A stretch of 64,000 bases of DNA from assembly GCA_002453155.1 (NCBI GenBank), contig DKGG01000023.1:16921-80920 (forward strand), given 5' to 3'. The stretch comes from Bdellovibrionaceae bacterium UBA6776 (GTDB lineage Bacteria > Bdellovibrionota > Bdellovibrionia > Bdellovibrionales > UBA1609). A program made the translations under genes and the position numbers. Shown here in pieces: positions 35,467 to 43,685 of this stretch. The notes beneath the pieces are model-generated. The model did not search any database and was not told where the DNA came from. It saw only the letters and a program-made list of their open reading frames with translations. Numbering within the stretch: the first letter of the stretch is position 1; each line of letters begins with the position of its first letter.

Positions 35467-36180
35467 TTAAGATCCAAGAGATTCAAATTCAGCGAGTGCC
35501 CTTGGGCGAAGGATCGTAATATAATGATCATTTGTCGAAATAAATCCCTGTTTAGACCATTCACTCATTATTCGTATGATGGATTCGACGGTAGAACCCA
35601 GGCTGTTGGCGATTTCTTTTCGAGTCAGGGGAATTGAAATTTCAATCTGTTCATTTTCATTCGGAGAATCAGTCCATTTAGCGAGTTGAATCAGCAAGGA
35701 AGCTACCTTTGCTTGGAGGGGAGCCTTCAATAGAGCCTTCTGGTTTTGTAAGGCGCCCATGCGACTTGAAATCAGTTTTTGAATGCCAAAGATCAATTGG
35801 GTTTCCTTGTGCCAACTCATTGTGTAATTAATTTTAGGTACCTCAATGGCTCGAGAAGGTCCCATAGCGACGGCATTGAGAGGGTAAGTGGGATGAGGCT
35901 GAGCCATTATGAATGCAGCAATAACGTCGCCAGGTGTAGAAAAATGAATGATAATATCTTCTCCTCCCGCCGCGGGCTTGGAGAGCTTAAAGGCTCCGCT
36001 GACAACCACGTAGAACGCCTCAGCTGTATCGCCTAATTCGAATAATGTCTCTCGGTGCTCACAAATACGAACACTGCTGTCCGCAAAGAGATTCTCTATG
36101 ATAGAGTCGGTATAAGCTCTAAAGAGCGACAAGGACTTGATTTCCGGAATAACGCCGAGATCTTTTAGAGTTTGAGGCAT
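35467..36180 (-). CDS. CRP/FNR-family transcriptional regulator (DNR/NnrR type)
   Basis: Residues ~15-130 form a cyclic-nucleotide-binding-type sensor (RETLFELGDTAEAFYVVVSG, HFSTPGDVIAAFIM). Residues ~150-235 are a Crp-type winged helix (IPLTRKEIANSLGSTVESII). The recognition helix has Glu199 and Arg203, matching FNR Glu209 and Arg213, with Ile202 at the FNR Ser212 position. There is no N-terminal Fe-S Cys cluster (only Cys40), so it is more like the NO-responsive DNR/NnrR group than oxygen-sensing FNR. It faces the nirK operon and is the obvious candidate to bind the three ATGAT-N4-ATCAT boxes. The signal (NO/heme) is inferred. Confidence 0.88.
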   Translation of the reverse strand: MPQTLKDLGVIPEIKSLSLFRAYTDSIIENLFADSSVRICEHRETLFELGDTAEAFYVVVSGAFKLSKPAAGGEDIIIHFSTPGDVIAAFIMAQPHPTYPLNAVAMGPSRAIEVPKINYTMSWHKETQLIFGIQKLISSRMGALQNQKALLKAPLQAKVASLLIQLAKWTDSPNENEQIEISIPLTRKEIANSLGSTVESIIRIMSEWSKQGFISTNDHYITILRPRALAEFESLGS

Positions 36181-36307
36181 ATGGTTTGAATAGCGGATTT
36201 CTAAAGAAACATCAAAATTATTTTGGCTAGGCAGCGGCGGCTCAGATCAGACAGGATCGGATCTGGCAACGTCCCAGGGCCGTATGAGGACCTCAACCCG
36301 ATTTCCT

Positions 36308-38362
36308 CTAGAATGCAGTTGTAAAAGTTCCTGTGGTCATCACTGAGTAGCGGTCATAGGCATAGCTGGATGACACGGTGGAAGAGTTGTTCGAATAACT
36401 GGCCACCACACTCCATGTGAACCACTCTTTCAATGGCTGGGCAAATGAAGTGGACACAGTGATGTTGTTGTCCTTGCGGCCATTGGAAGAGTTCACATAA
36501 TTCAAAATATAATAATTCAACGACGTGGCCCAACTGCTGTCTTTCATCACTGGACGAGCATAGGTGATTCCGGTTTCATAACGCTGGTAGATTTTTTCTT
36601 TTCCTTTGGCCTGGTTCAAAGACGCCTTCAAAGATCCGGCCAAAGCTTCTTTTCGCTTCGGTCCAATTTTTACAGTTTGCGTGGTGCCCAAAGTGTACTT
36701 GTTGGAACTCAAATCATTGTCGCCGGTGGAACTGGCCAGCGAAAAGCTGTCCAAACGGTATTCCAAGGAATATTCCGAAAACCAATCTGTTTGCATCACT
36801 CGCATGTAAGAGGCTTTCAATTTGGCTGAATTTAAAATGTTCTTCTTTGTGGAGTTGCCAGACTCTGCCATAAACAGACTTTCATAGCCGGGAGTGATCG
36901 CAATGATCGAAGGAAGTTTTCCAGCTTTTGTGTAAGTGAAAGGAGCGGACAAACTGTAAAGCCAAGGATCCGCCTGAGCCAAACTGCTTTTTGAAGAGTT
37001 CATTAAAGTGGCGCCAGCCTTTACATCCCAAGTTCGGTTGTCCTCCCAAATGGCCTTATAAGTAAGATCTCCCATGGTCAACAAACGCACATCACTTTCT
37101 TTAAGACTGGAGCCTTGAGTGGTTTCCAAATCTGGTGCCAGCAAAACGTTGGAGTCGTACATCAACCCTGCGGTGCCGGTGACATGAAATTTCTTTTCTT
37201 TCAATTTTTTCAGACGGTGGGCTTTGATGGCGGCTTCAATGTATTCCTCAGCACGTTCATCCAGCTTTGGATCTTTTGAAGTGTCCAAAACCGTTTCAAA
37301 AGACGTCTGACACTCTTCATATTTTTCTTGCTTGAACAAGATCGCACCAATGTAAAAGTGCGCAGAAGGAGCCATCACCTCATCATTTGAAGCTGCAACG
37401 ATTTTGAATTTTTCAACGGACTTGTCCCACTCCTCCAAACGATAGTGGCTCAATCCCATAAAATAATTCTTTTCAACTTCTTCAACACCTTGAGTTTCAG
37501 CCAAATTGAAAGCGACCAAGGCTTCATTGTATTTTTCGTTCTTGTACAAGGAAACGCCGTAGCGATAGTAAATGGACTTGTTCTCAGGATCCAAACTGGC
37601 AGCGTCTTTGAACTTGGCTTCCGCAGTGACAAAGTCCCCTTTTTCGTAAGCAGCCATGGCTTCTGCTGCCAAACGGTTCGCCTCTTCCATGCGTTTTTTT
37701 CTTTCAGCCTCACTCAGTTTCTTTTGAGCTGCCATTTGCTCTTCGATTCTTTGCTTTTCAATTTGCTCCAAGCGTAAGCGCTCCATCTCTTTGTCGGCCG
37801 TTTTTTGGGCCTCCAGAGCTGCAGCATCTGCTAGGATGTCTTTTGGAGTGTTTTGAGAGGGAGACGTGGGAACTTTGGCCTGGCCTCTCAAAGAGCGGCG
37901 TTCTTGAAACAAATCCCAGGCTCGTTGAGCTTGGTTCTTGGTATCATAAACATCGATGATGTTTTCTTCAGACGTGCGTTTGATAATGACGGGCTTTCGA
38001 AAGACTTTGTTCTGAGAAATCAGTTTATAAAATTGATCCATTTGTCCTCTTAAAGATTGGGGAGGAATGTAAACTTCCGGAACAATTTTTGATTGGCCTT
38101 TCACTTCAATTTGAAAAGTTCCTTTGAACTCCGAGGAATCTGGAGCTGTTTCCTCTAAATGAACTTGAAAAAGTTTTTTTGAAGAGCGGTCACGAATCAC
38201 TAAAAAGGCAGACTCAATTTTAGTTGGTGATTTGTTCCAAGAGGGGGAACCGTAGACGATGTCATATCGGGAATTAGCTTCTTCCGGCGTCACTTTTGAA
38301 AAGGAACTTTGAGTGAAAAACAAACACCAAATACAGACAGTGAGAAGATAGGGTCTCATCAT
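36308..38362 (-). CDS. TPR protein with C-terminal outer-membrane barrel
   Basis: A signal peptide (RPYLLTVCIWCLFFTQSSFS) is followed by an N-terminal domain, a Glu/Lys/Gln coiled coil (about 195-235, EMERLRLEQIEKQRIEEQMA), TPR units (about 235-390, AMAAYEKGDFVTAEAKFKDA) and then about 280 residues of alternating beta-strands ending in TTGTFTTAF. A terminal Phe is the usual mark of an outer-membrane barrel. The TPR-then-barrel order resembles surface-assembly and polysaccharide-export porins. It lies downstream of a FecR-domain gene on the same strand but beyond a strong terminator-like hairpin, so co-transcription is doubtful. Confidence 0.75.
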   Translation of the reverse strand: MMRPYLLTVCIWCLFFTQSSFSKVTPEEANSRYDIVYGSPSWNKSPTKIESAFLVIRDRSSKKLFQVHLEETAPDSSEFKGTFQIEVKGQSKIVPEVYIPPQSLRGQMDQFYKLISQNKVFRKPVIIKRTSEENIIDVYDTKNQAQRAWDLFQERRSLRGQAKVPTSPSQNTPKDILADAAALEAQKTADKEMERLRLEQIEKQRIEEQMAAQKKLSEAERKKRMEEANRLAAEAMAAYEKGDFVTAEAKFKDAASLDPENKSIYYRYGVSLYKNEKYNEALVAFNLAETQGVEEVEKNYFMGLSHYRLEEWDKSVEKFKIVAASNDEVMAPSAHFYIGAILFKQEKYEECQTSFETVLDTSKDPKLDERAEEYIEAAIKAHRLKKLKEKKFHVTGTAGLMYDSNVLLAPDLETTQGSSLKESDVRLLTMGDLTYKAIWEDNRTWDVKAGATLMNSSKSSLAQADPWLYSLSAPFTYTKAGKLPSIIAITPGYESLFMAESGNSTKKNILNSAKLKASYMRVMQTDWFSEYSLEYRLDSFSLASSTGDNDLSSNKYTLGTTQTVKIGPKRKEALAGSLKASLNQAKGKEKIYQRYETGITYARPVMKDSSWATSLNYYILNYVNSSNGRKDNNITVSTSFAQPLKEWFTWSVVASYSNNSSTVSSSYAYDRYSVMTTGTFTTAF

Positions 38363-38432
38363 TGAGGCAGCTCCAAGTTGTTGAAATGTCTGCCCTTAGG
38401 ATAATAGATTGTTTACGAACTGAAAACCAAAG

Positions 38433-38458
38433 GCCTCATAAAGATTTCTTTATGAGGC
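38433..38458 (-). terminator. hairpin terminator after FecR-domain gene
   Basis: A perfect 11-bp stem, GCCTCATAAAG (38433-38443) with CTTTATGAGGC (38448-38458), and a 4-nt loop. On the minus strand a T-rich tract follows. It lies between the FecR gene stop and the TPR-barrel gene start. Confidence 0.75.
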
Positions 38459-38467
38459 TAAGGTCTG

Positions 38468-40003
38468 TTACTGCTGATTGATGATAATTTTCAGTCGCGC
38501 ATCGCCAGACTGAATGGTGTCCCGAACCGTATCTGTCAGACCGGGATCAATCGGTGGAGCTAAGACGGGAATTTCGGGCATCAAAGGTTGAGAACCTGGT
38601 CCAAAATCTGTATTTCCCGGACCTCCGGCCAAATCACTGTCACCAATCATCGGTCCTGGTCCACCAGGTCCTTCCATGGGAGGAGGGGGAGCTCCACCTT
38701 CGGGGCCACCAGGTCCAACGGGACCGCCTGGTCCTGGATTCATAGGGCCAGCAGAAGCCGGTCCACGTTCACTACCACCATCGGGTCCGCCACCAGGACC
38801 ACCAGGTCCCGCAGCTCCATTGGGTCCACCTTGTTGAGAACCGGGTGCACCACCGGGGCCACCGGCAGTTTTCTCTCCGCCATTTGGTCCGGCATTTCCA
38901 GCAGGACCGCCTTTGCCGCCACCATCAGGTCCGGCGCGATTAGGTCCACCGCTTTGACCATTGCCACCGCGCGGCCCACCGTTTCCTTTGTCACCGTTTG
39001 AAGCTTGATTTCCTTCTTTTGGTCCGCCATTTCCTTTGTTGTCGCCATTGTTTCCGGCATTCGTAGGACCTTTTTTGCCGCCACCATCTTCAGCACGACC
39101 GCTGTTGTCTTTTTTATCGCCACCGTTTCCGGCTTGGCTGTTTCCTTTGCCTTTGTCTCCACCTTCGGCTTTTTCTCCACTGCGGCCATTGTTTTTAGAA
39201 TCTTTCGAATCCGCAGACTTTTTATCGCCTCTTCCACCGTCTTCAGAACGGGCATTTCCGTCTTTTTTATCTTTTCCATCTCCAGACTCTTTGCCTTTTC
39301 CATCTTTAGAGGCGTTTTGATCGCCACCCTCAGTGGAAGGGCCTTCCCCGGTTGCAGTTTCTGCATCCGTTTCTTTGTCCATTTTCTTCATTTCGCTCTG
39401 AGGAACCGGTTGTGAAACGGGGGGAGCTCCACCTTTAGAAATGGTGGCCATATTTCCTGGGGTCACTTGAACAGAGCCCGTAATTTGTCCCCCAGGACCG
39501 GGCGTTCCGAACTCCACTTTACCTTCGAAAGTGACAACTTGAGAGTTTCCTGTGTTTTGATCATAAGAAGTTAAGAAGTTGGTTCCGCGAACACCGGCAA
39601 CCGCAGAAGGTGTTTTCACCTGGAACTTGCTAGTGCGGCCATCGTACTTTTGCTCTACTTTCGAGCGCACTTTTCCGTAGATCACATTTAACAAAACGTC
39701 CTTCTTGTTTTGTCCCGGGTCGTATTCGTACTTTTCGATTTTGATTTGAGTGTCGGGTGAAATGTTAATTTCGTTGTTGTCCACCATAACCACTTTGGCG
39801 CGAGAGTTTTTCGCAGCCATAATGATGTCACCAGGAAGAACTTTGGATCCGATCCGTGCACGTGAAACCTGTCCACTTTGCGCAGACTTCACTTTGATCT
39901 GTCCTTTTACAACTCGAAATACACCATGAGCTCCACTGGCCCATGCAGAAGCGTTTACAAATGTAAGGCTTAATGCAAGCAAGAGAGTCGTCCATAAATT
40001 CAT
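38468..40003 (-). CDS. FecR-domain protein with long Gly/Pro/Asn-rich tail
   Basis: A signal peptide (MNLWTTLLLALSLTFVNASA) leads to a FecR/OstA-like beta domain at about 25-160 (VVKGQIKVKSAQSGQVSRAR, SKFQVKTPSAVAGVRGTNFL). From about residue 200 the sequence is low-complexity: first Lys/Asp/Gly (GDGKDKKDGNARSEDGGRGD), then Gly/Pro-rich collagen-like stretches (GGPGGAPGSQQGGPNGAAGP). FecR domains of this type are often periplasmic or surface proteins in deltaproteobacteria and are not tied to iron. The tail is probably disordered and extended, for example to span peptidoglycan or the cell surface. The opposite-strand frames here come from its GC-biased repeats. Confidence 0.8.
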   Translation of the reverse strand: MNLWTTLLLALSLTFVNASAWASGAHGVFRVVKGQIKVKSAQSGQVSRARIGSKVLPGDIIMAAKNSRAKVVMVDNNEINISPDTQIKIEKYEYDPGQNKKDVLLNVIYGKVRSKVEQKYDGRTSKFQVKTPSAVAGVRGTNFLTSYDQNTGNSQVVTFEGKVEFGTPGPGGQITGSVQVTPGNMATISKGGAPPVSQPVPQSEMKKMDKETDAETATGEGPSTEGGDQNASKDGKGKESGDGKDKKDGNARSEDGGRGDKKSADSKDSKNNGRSGEKAEGGDKGKGNSQAGNGGDKKDNSGRAEDGGGKKGPTNAGNNGDNKGNGGPKEGNQASNGDKGNGGPRGGNGQSGGPNRAGPDGGGKGGPAGNAGPNGGEKTAGGPGGAPGSQQGGPNGAAGPGGPGGGPDGGSERGPASAGPMNPGPGGPVGPGGPEGGAPPPPMEGPGGPGPMIGDSDLAGGPGNTDFGPGSQPLMPEIPVLAPPIDPGLTDTVRDTIQSGDARLKIIINQQ

Positions 40004-40096
40004 GGTTTTGTCCTTCCTACGGTCAACGTTTCATAGGGATGCCCTATATATGTATCGGTATGTTCGAAGAAGCATTAAACTTAATTCTGCGGAATA

Positions 40097-40645
40097 TTAG
40101 GAGAGGTGTTTTATTTTGGAACAAGAATCAATCACTTGATCGCAGATCAGCTCTGGAATGGACTCTTGGGGAGTGGTGACTCCAATTTTCTTGTATTCAT
40201 CAGTGTTCCGAAGCAAGACAGAGCGCATTCCTGCCCGATGTCCAGCAATCACATCGGTCAAACGATCGCCAAACATCCAGGACTGTGCGGGGTCGATGTT
40301 GTGCCACTGAATGGCTTCCAAAAGCATTCCGGGGTTTGGCTTTCGCATAAAGTGATTGGAATCCGTCATGTAGGGAGCGGAATGAAAACTCAAAATATCT
40401 ACGCCCTCTTTGGCGAAGTCTTGGCGAATCACTTCATGAATCTGATTGAGGTTTTTTACATCCACCAGGCCTCGGGGTACTCCCGATTGGTTGGTGGCCA
40501 CACAAAAGATAAAGCCTTGATCTCGAAAATCTCTCAAAGCTTCAAAGACCCCAGGCAAATACTCAATGGCATTGGGATCATTCAAATAAATTTTGTCTAC
40601 GATGAGGGTTCCGTCTCGATCAAAAATGATGGCTTTCTTTTTCAT
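40097..40645 (-). CDS. HAD-IIIA phosphatase, GmhB-like, without zinc loop
   Basis: HAD motif I is IIFDRDGTLIVD (nucleophile and acid-base Asp), motif II is VATNQSG, motif III is MRKPNPGM and motif IV is FGDRLTDVIAG. The order and length (182 residues) match D-glycero-D-manno-heptose 1,7-bisphosphate 7-phosphatase and histidinol-phosphate phosphatase. The Cys residues that bind zinc in GmhB before RKP are absent (FHSAPYMTDSNHFMRKP has none), so substrate choice may differ. It is 12 bp downstream of xer on the minus strand and is probably co-transcribed with it. Confidence 0.85.
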   Translation of the reverse strand: MKKKAIIFDRDGTLIVDKIYLNDPNAIEYLPGVFEALRDFRDQGFIFCVATNQSGVPRGLVDVKNLNQIHEVIRQDFAKEGVDILSFHSAPYMTDSNHFMRKPNPGMLLEAIQWHNIDPAQSWMFGDRLTDVIAGHRAGMRSVLLRNTDEYKKIGVTTPQESIPELICDQVIDSCSKIKHLS

Positions 40646-40657
40646 GAGCTTTGGATC

Positions 40658-41620
40658 CTACTTGGATTTTTTCCGAAGGGACATGGATGACGCTGAGAGT
40701 GGATGAGCCTTTTCCATTTCTCTAGAGAGATGGTCCAAACTGAGGTGGGTGTATTTCTGAGTGGCTGCCAAAGATTTGTGCCCCAAGAGCATTTGGATCA
40801 CTCTCAAATCGGATCCGGAATTCAATAGATGAGTGGCGTAAGAATGCCTTAAAGAGTGGGGGTGCAAGGGACGGGTCAAGCCGGTGCGGGCTCCTAAGTT
40901 TCGAATCCATTGGTAGCCGGTGCGTTCATTCAATGCATGGCCTTCTGCCAAGACGTAGTCACCCTTTTGAGGAAGGCATTTGAGGTGATCTCCTAAAAAC
41001 CGAGGAATTGCGACCATGCGTTCGGTGCCGCCTTTTCCGCGGATGCGCACCAGTTGTTCGGACAAATGAATCTGATCCCACTTTAGATGGCAGGCTTCAG
41101 ATATTCGAAGCCCCAGTCCATATAGAAGCAGTGCCAGGGTGAGGGTCTTTGGCTCTTTGGTGTTTTCTTTGGCGGTTTGGAGCACAGAGAGACATTCGTC
41201 CAAAGATAGAAAATGAGGAATTTTTTGGGGCACTTTGGGTGCGGTGATTTTTAACGACAGATCACTTTCAAAAATCCCCTCCTGATAGCCCCATTTAAAG
41301 AAGGATCTCATGGCCGAAAGTTTCCGCTGGCGGGTGGAGGGTTGAAGGGGAGACCACTCTTTTTGGGCACCGGGGAGACGTTTTGCGGACCATGTGAGTA
41401 AAGTTTTCACCCTTTCAGAGGAGGGGGAATTTTTGAAATTATTGCTCAGTAGGGATTTAAAAGCTTTTGGGCTTTGAAAAAACTGCCCCAGGTCTATGGC
41501 ATAGCTCTTGATAGTTAAGTGGCTGGCAGCCTGAGTTTGCTCAAGGTATTTCAGATACTTATGAACCAAACCAGACAAAAATTGTCGGTCTTGCAGTGAC
41601 AATTGAGGGCTCTCACTCAC
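40658..41620 (-). CDS. tyrosine recombinase, XerC/XerD type
   Basis: An N-terminal SAM-like core-binding domain (about 10-105, YLKYLEQTQAASHLTIKSYA) is followed by the catalytic domain. The residues are visible: Arg in GLGLRISEACHLKW, Lys in RIRGKGGTERMV, His-x-x-Arg in HPHSLRHSYATHLL, His in MLLGHKSLAATQ and Tyr in KYTHLSLDHL. At 320 residues it is slightly longer than E. coli XerC. It could resolve chromosome dimers at dif. No integron or prophage context is seen, which favours a housekeeping Xer role. XerC and XerD cannot be separated here. Confidence 0.88.
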   Translation of the reverse strand: MSESPQLSLQDRQFLSGLVHKYLKYLEQTQAASHLTIKSYAIDLGQFFQSPKAFKSLLSNNFKNSPSSERVKTLLTWSAKRLPGAQKEWSPLQPSTRQRKLSAMRSFFKWGYQEGIFESDLSLKITAPKVPQKIPHFLSLDECLSVLQTAKENTKEPKTLTLALLLYGLGLRISEACHLKWDQIHLSEQLVRIRGKGGTERMVAIPRFLGDHLKCLPQKGDYVLAEGHALNERTGYQWIRNLGARTGLTRPLHPHSLRHSYATHLLNSGSDLRVIQMLLGHKSLAATQKYTHLSLDHLSREMEKAHPLSASSMSLRKKSK

Positions 41621-41687
41621 CGGGAAAAGCCTTCAAAGGAATTTGCAAAAATGACTTGATTTGTATGTCGCGCCCTGTTAGAACAAC

Positions 41688-41702
41688 GTGTCATTTTGAC
41701 AC
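41688..41702. promoter_or_regulatory. GTGTCA-TTT-TGACAC palindrome between divergent genes
   Basis: A perfect 6-bp palindrome with a 3-nt spacer, followed by a further GTGTC at about 41707. It lies in the 141-bp divergent region between the xer gene and the sigma-54 activator gene. It could be an operator for either; no regulator is known for it. Confidence 0.45.
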
Positions 41703-41761
41703 GAAGTGTCTTTAGGACGTGAGCAGGCGACAACAAAAACTTAACGATAGGGGTTGTACGT

Positions 41762-42817
41762 ATGTCGATCATGGATAAAAACCAGCTTTCTTCTGGTACT
41801 GGAAAACTTCCAGGTGCCAAAGATAATAGCGTCTCAGAAACAAAGAAAATCGTCTACCGGTCCGAGGTCATGAATCAACTCATGAGAATGGTGGATCGCG
41901 TGGCTCCCTCCAATGCCACAGTCTTGGTTTTAGGGGAATCTGGAACCGGAAAAGAATTGATCGCTCAGGCGATTCACGAGCGTTCCAACCGCAGAAACAA
42001 GCCCTTTGTGGCCATCAACTGCGGAGCTTTGAGAGAAACACTTTTGGAATCTGAACTTTTTGGACACGAAAAAGGAGCCTTCACCGGAGCCTATTCGCGA
42101 AAGATCGGTTTGGCGGAAGTGGCCAACGGCGGAACTTTGTTTTTGGATGAAATTGGAGAGCTTTCTCCAGGCATTCAAGCCAAACTTCTTCGTTTTCTTC
42201 AAGAAGGTGAGATCTATCGCGTTGGCGGAAAAGATCCCATCAAAGTTGATATCCGATTGATCAGTGCAACCAACCGAGAGTTGGACAAAGAGGTGATGAG
42301 AGGCTCTTTTAGAGAAGACCTTTTCTACCGAATCAACACCATTATGGTTCACTCTCCACCTTTGCGTCGACGCAAAGATGACATTCCTTTGTTGATTGAA
42401 CATTTTCTCTCCAATGGAACCATGGGGTTTTTAAACCGTGGTCGCACCATGAGCGAAGATGCCATGAAAATCATGATGAAGTACGACTGGCCAGGAAACA
42501 TTCGTGAACTTCAAAACGTTTGCGAGCGATTGCAGATTTTGTCTGAAGGTCACACCATTATGCCAGGGGACCTTCCTGATCAGATTCGTGATCCTGAACA
42601 CAAGATCATCGTGGATGACTATGATCCCACTTTGACTTTGCACGAACTGGAAAAGCGCTACATCTTGAAAGCTCTCAATTATTTTGAGGGGAATAAAACT
42701 CAGGCGGCAAACGCCTTAGGGATCACCATCAAGACGCTTTACAATAAGCTTCACGAATACGGTGAGTTCGAGAAGTACGCGGTCCATTCAAAGCCTGCCA
42801 AATCAGGCAGCAACTGA
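41762..42817 (+). CDS. sigma-54-dependent transcriptional activator without receiver domain
   Basis: A short N-terminal tail (~30 residues) is followed by an AAA+ domain: Walker A GESGTGKE (58-65), the sigma-54 contact loop GAFTGA at 105-110, Walker B GTLFLDEIGEL and the arginine-finger region FREDLFYRIN. A C-terminal Fis-type helix-turn-helix follows (ALNYFEGNKTQAANALGITI). The missing sensory domain suggests regulation by a partner or by expression level. Sigma-54 activators commonly govern flagellar or envelope genes, and a flagellin gene is 1 kb downstream, but no link is shown. A terminator follows 25 bp after the stop. Confidence 0.92.
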   Translation: MSIMDKNQLSSGTGKLPGAKDNSVSETKKIVYRSEVMNQLMRMVDRVAPSNATVLVLGESGTGKELIAQAIHERSNRRNKPFVAINCGALRETLLESELFGHEKGAFTGAYSRKIGLAEVANGGTLFLDEIGELSPGIQAKLLRFLQEGEIYRVGGKDPIKVDIRLISATNRELDKEVMRGSFREDLFYRINTIMVHSPPLRRRKDDIPLLIEHFLSNGTMGFLNRGRTMSEDAMKIMMKYDWPGNIRELQNVCERLQILSEGHTIMPGDLPDQIRDPEHKIIVDDYDPTLTLHELEKRYILKALNYFEGNKTQAANALGITIKTLYNKLHEYGEFEKYAVHSKPAKSGSN

Positions 42818-42842
42818 TTCTGTTCGTAACACCCTATCAAAT

Positions 42843-42875
42843 AAAAAAAGCTGTCCGCGAGGACAGCTTTTTTTT
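42843..42875. terminator. bidirectional rho-independent terminator
   Basis: A 14-bp stem including A/T flanks (core AGCTGTCC-GCGA-GGACAGCT), with seven A before and eight T after. It serves both the plus-strand activator gene and the converging minus-strand H1-like gene. Confidence 0.92.
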
Positions 42876-42898
42876 AGGAAGAGATGATCTGTGCGGAC

Positions 42899-43543
42899 TT
42901 AGAAGTAACCTTCGTCGTCACCCATATCATCGTCTTCAAAATTGTCGACGGCAGGGTCGTCAAAAGGATCATCCAAATCTTCCATTTCATCGGTCAGACT
43001 GTCTTCCTCAATGCTATCAAATTCAAACTCGTCATCCACCACAGTTTCTGGAGCGTCTTCTGCAGAAGGTTCACTCATCGGAGCATAGGGGTTGTTGTAG
43101 ATGGGCTCAGCCTTTTCGACCACGGGTTCTGGAGCCAAAACCACTGGCGCAGACACGGAAGTGATTTTTTTAACGGCGGTCTTTTTGGCTTTTTTGGGAG
43201 CCACTTTTTTAGCGCTCGTTTTTTTACCAGTGGCCTTTTTGCTCGATTTTTTCGCAACTTTTTTGCTGGCCTTTTTGGGAGCGGCTTTCTTAGAAGCTTT
43301 TTTGCTCACCTTCTTTGAGGTTTTTTTTGCGGCAGCTTTTTTCGTCGTCTTTTTGGCTGCTTTTTTACTGGCCTTTTTAGATGCCTTTTTTGTCGCCTTT
43401 TTAGAAGTTTTCTTGGAAGCGGCCTTTTTCACAGATTTTTTCTTGGAAGTCTTTTTGCTGGCCTTTTTTGGAGCGGCTTTTTTCGCTTTAGACTTTTTTG
43501 TTGTGGACTTCTTAGATTTTGATGTTTTCTTCTTTTTTGCCAT
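42899..43543 (-). CDS. histone H1-like Lys/Ala-rich protein with acidic tail
   Basis: ATG 43543 is preferred (MAKKKKTSKSKKS) with AGGGGGA upstream; 16 further upstream codons lack support. Residues 1-~130 are repeats of KKA/KKAS/KKTSKK, the composition of H1-like and HctB/AlgP proteins that bind DNA without sequence specificity. Residues ~135-214 switch to a strongly acidic tail (EFEFDSIEEDSLTDEMEDLD), which may mask the basic domain. A role in nucleoid compaction is plausible, since attack-phase Bdellovibrio has a condensed nucleoid; this is inference. The repeat array is prone to length variation. Confidence 0.85.
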   Translation of the reverse strand: MAKKKKTSKSKKSTTKKSKAKKAAPKKASKKTSKKKSVKKAASKKTSKKATKKASKKASKKAAKKTTKKAAAKKTSKKVSKKASKKAAPKKASKKVAKKSSKKATGKKTSAKKVAPKKAKKTAVKKITSVSAPVVLAPEPVVEKAEPIYNNPYAPMSEPSAEDAPETVVDDEFEFDSIEEDSLTDEMEDLDDPFDDPAVDNFEDDDMGDDEGYF

Positions 43544-43629
43544 GAACAAATCCCCCTTAGAATACCTCGAGTGTAGATTTTCTCTTTTCATTTTCCTAGT
43601 GTTTTCGAAGAGGGTCGAAAAAAAATAAA

Positions 43630-43654
43630 AAGGCCCGGAACGAATCCGGGCCTT
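43630..43654 (-). terminator. terminator of flagellin gene
   Basis: A 10-bp stem, AAGGCCCGGA with TCCGGGCCTT (43630-43639, 43645-43654). On the minus strand it is followed by a T-rich run (TTTTTATTTTTTTT). Confidence 0.88.
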
Positions 43655-43685
43655 CGAAGTTCATAGAACCTTAGTCGGGCAGGTA

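Noticed and set aside
38588..39366. Ser/Thr-rich or Lys-rich frames across the FecR tail
   Set aside because: They are alternative readings of the Gly/Pro-coding repeats; the FecR frame has the signal peptide and domain.
40658..41620. Xer-type recombinase as evidence of an integrated element
   Set aside because: No attachment repeats, phage or plasmid genes surround it; housekeeping XerC/XerD is simpler.
43101..43628. Phe-rich frame antisense to the H1-like gene
   Set aside because: It is the complement of Lys codons (AAA/AAG read as TTT/CTT) and has no start signal.
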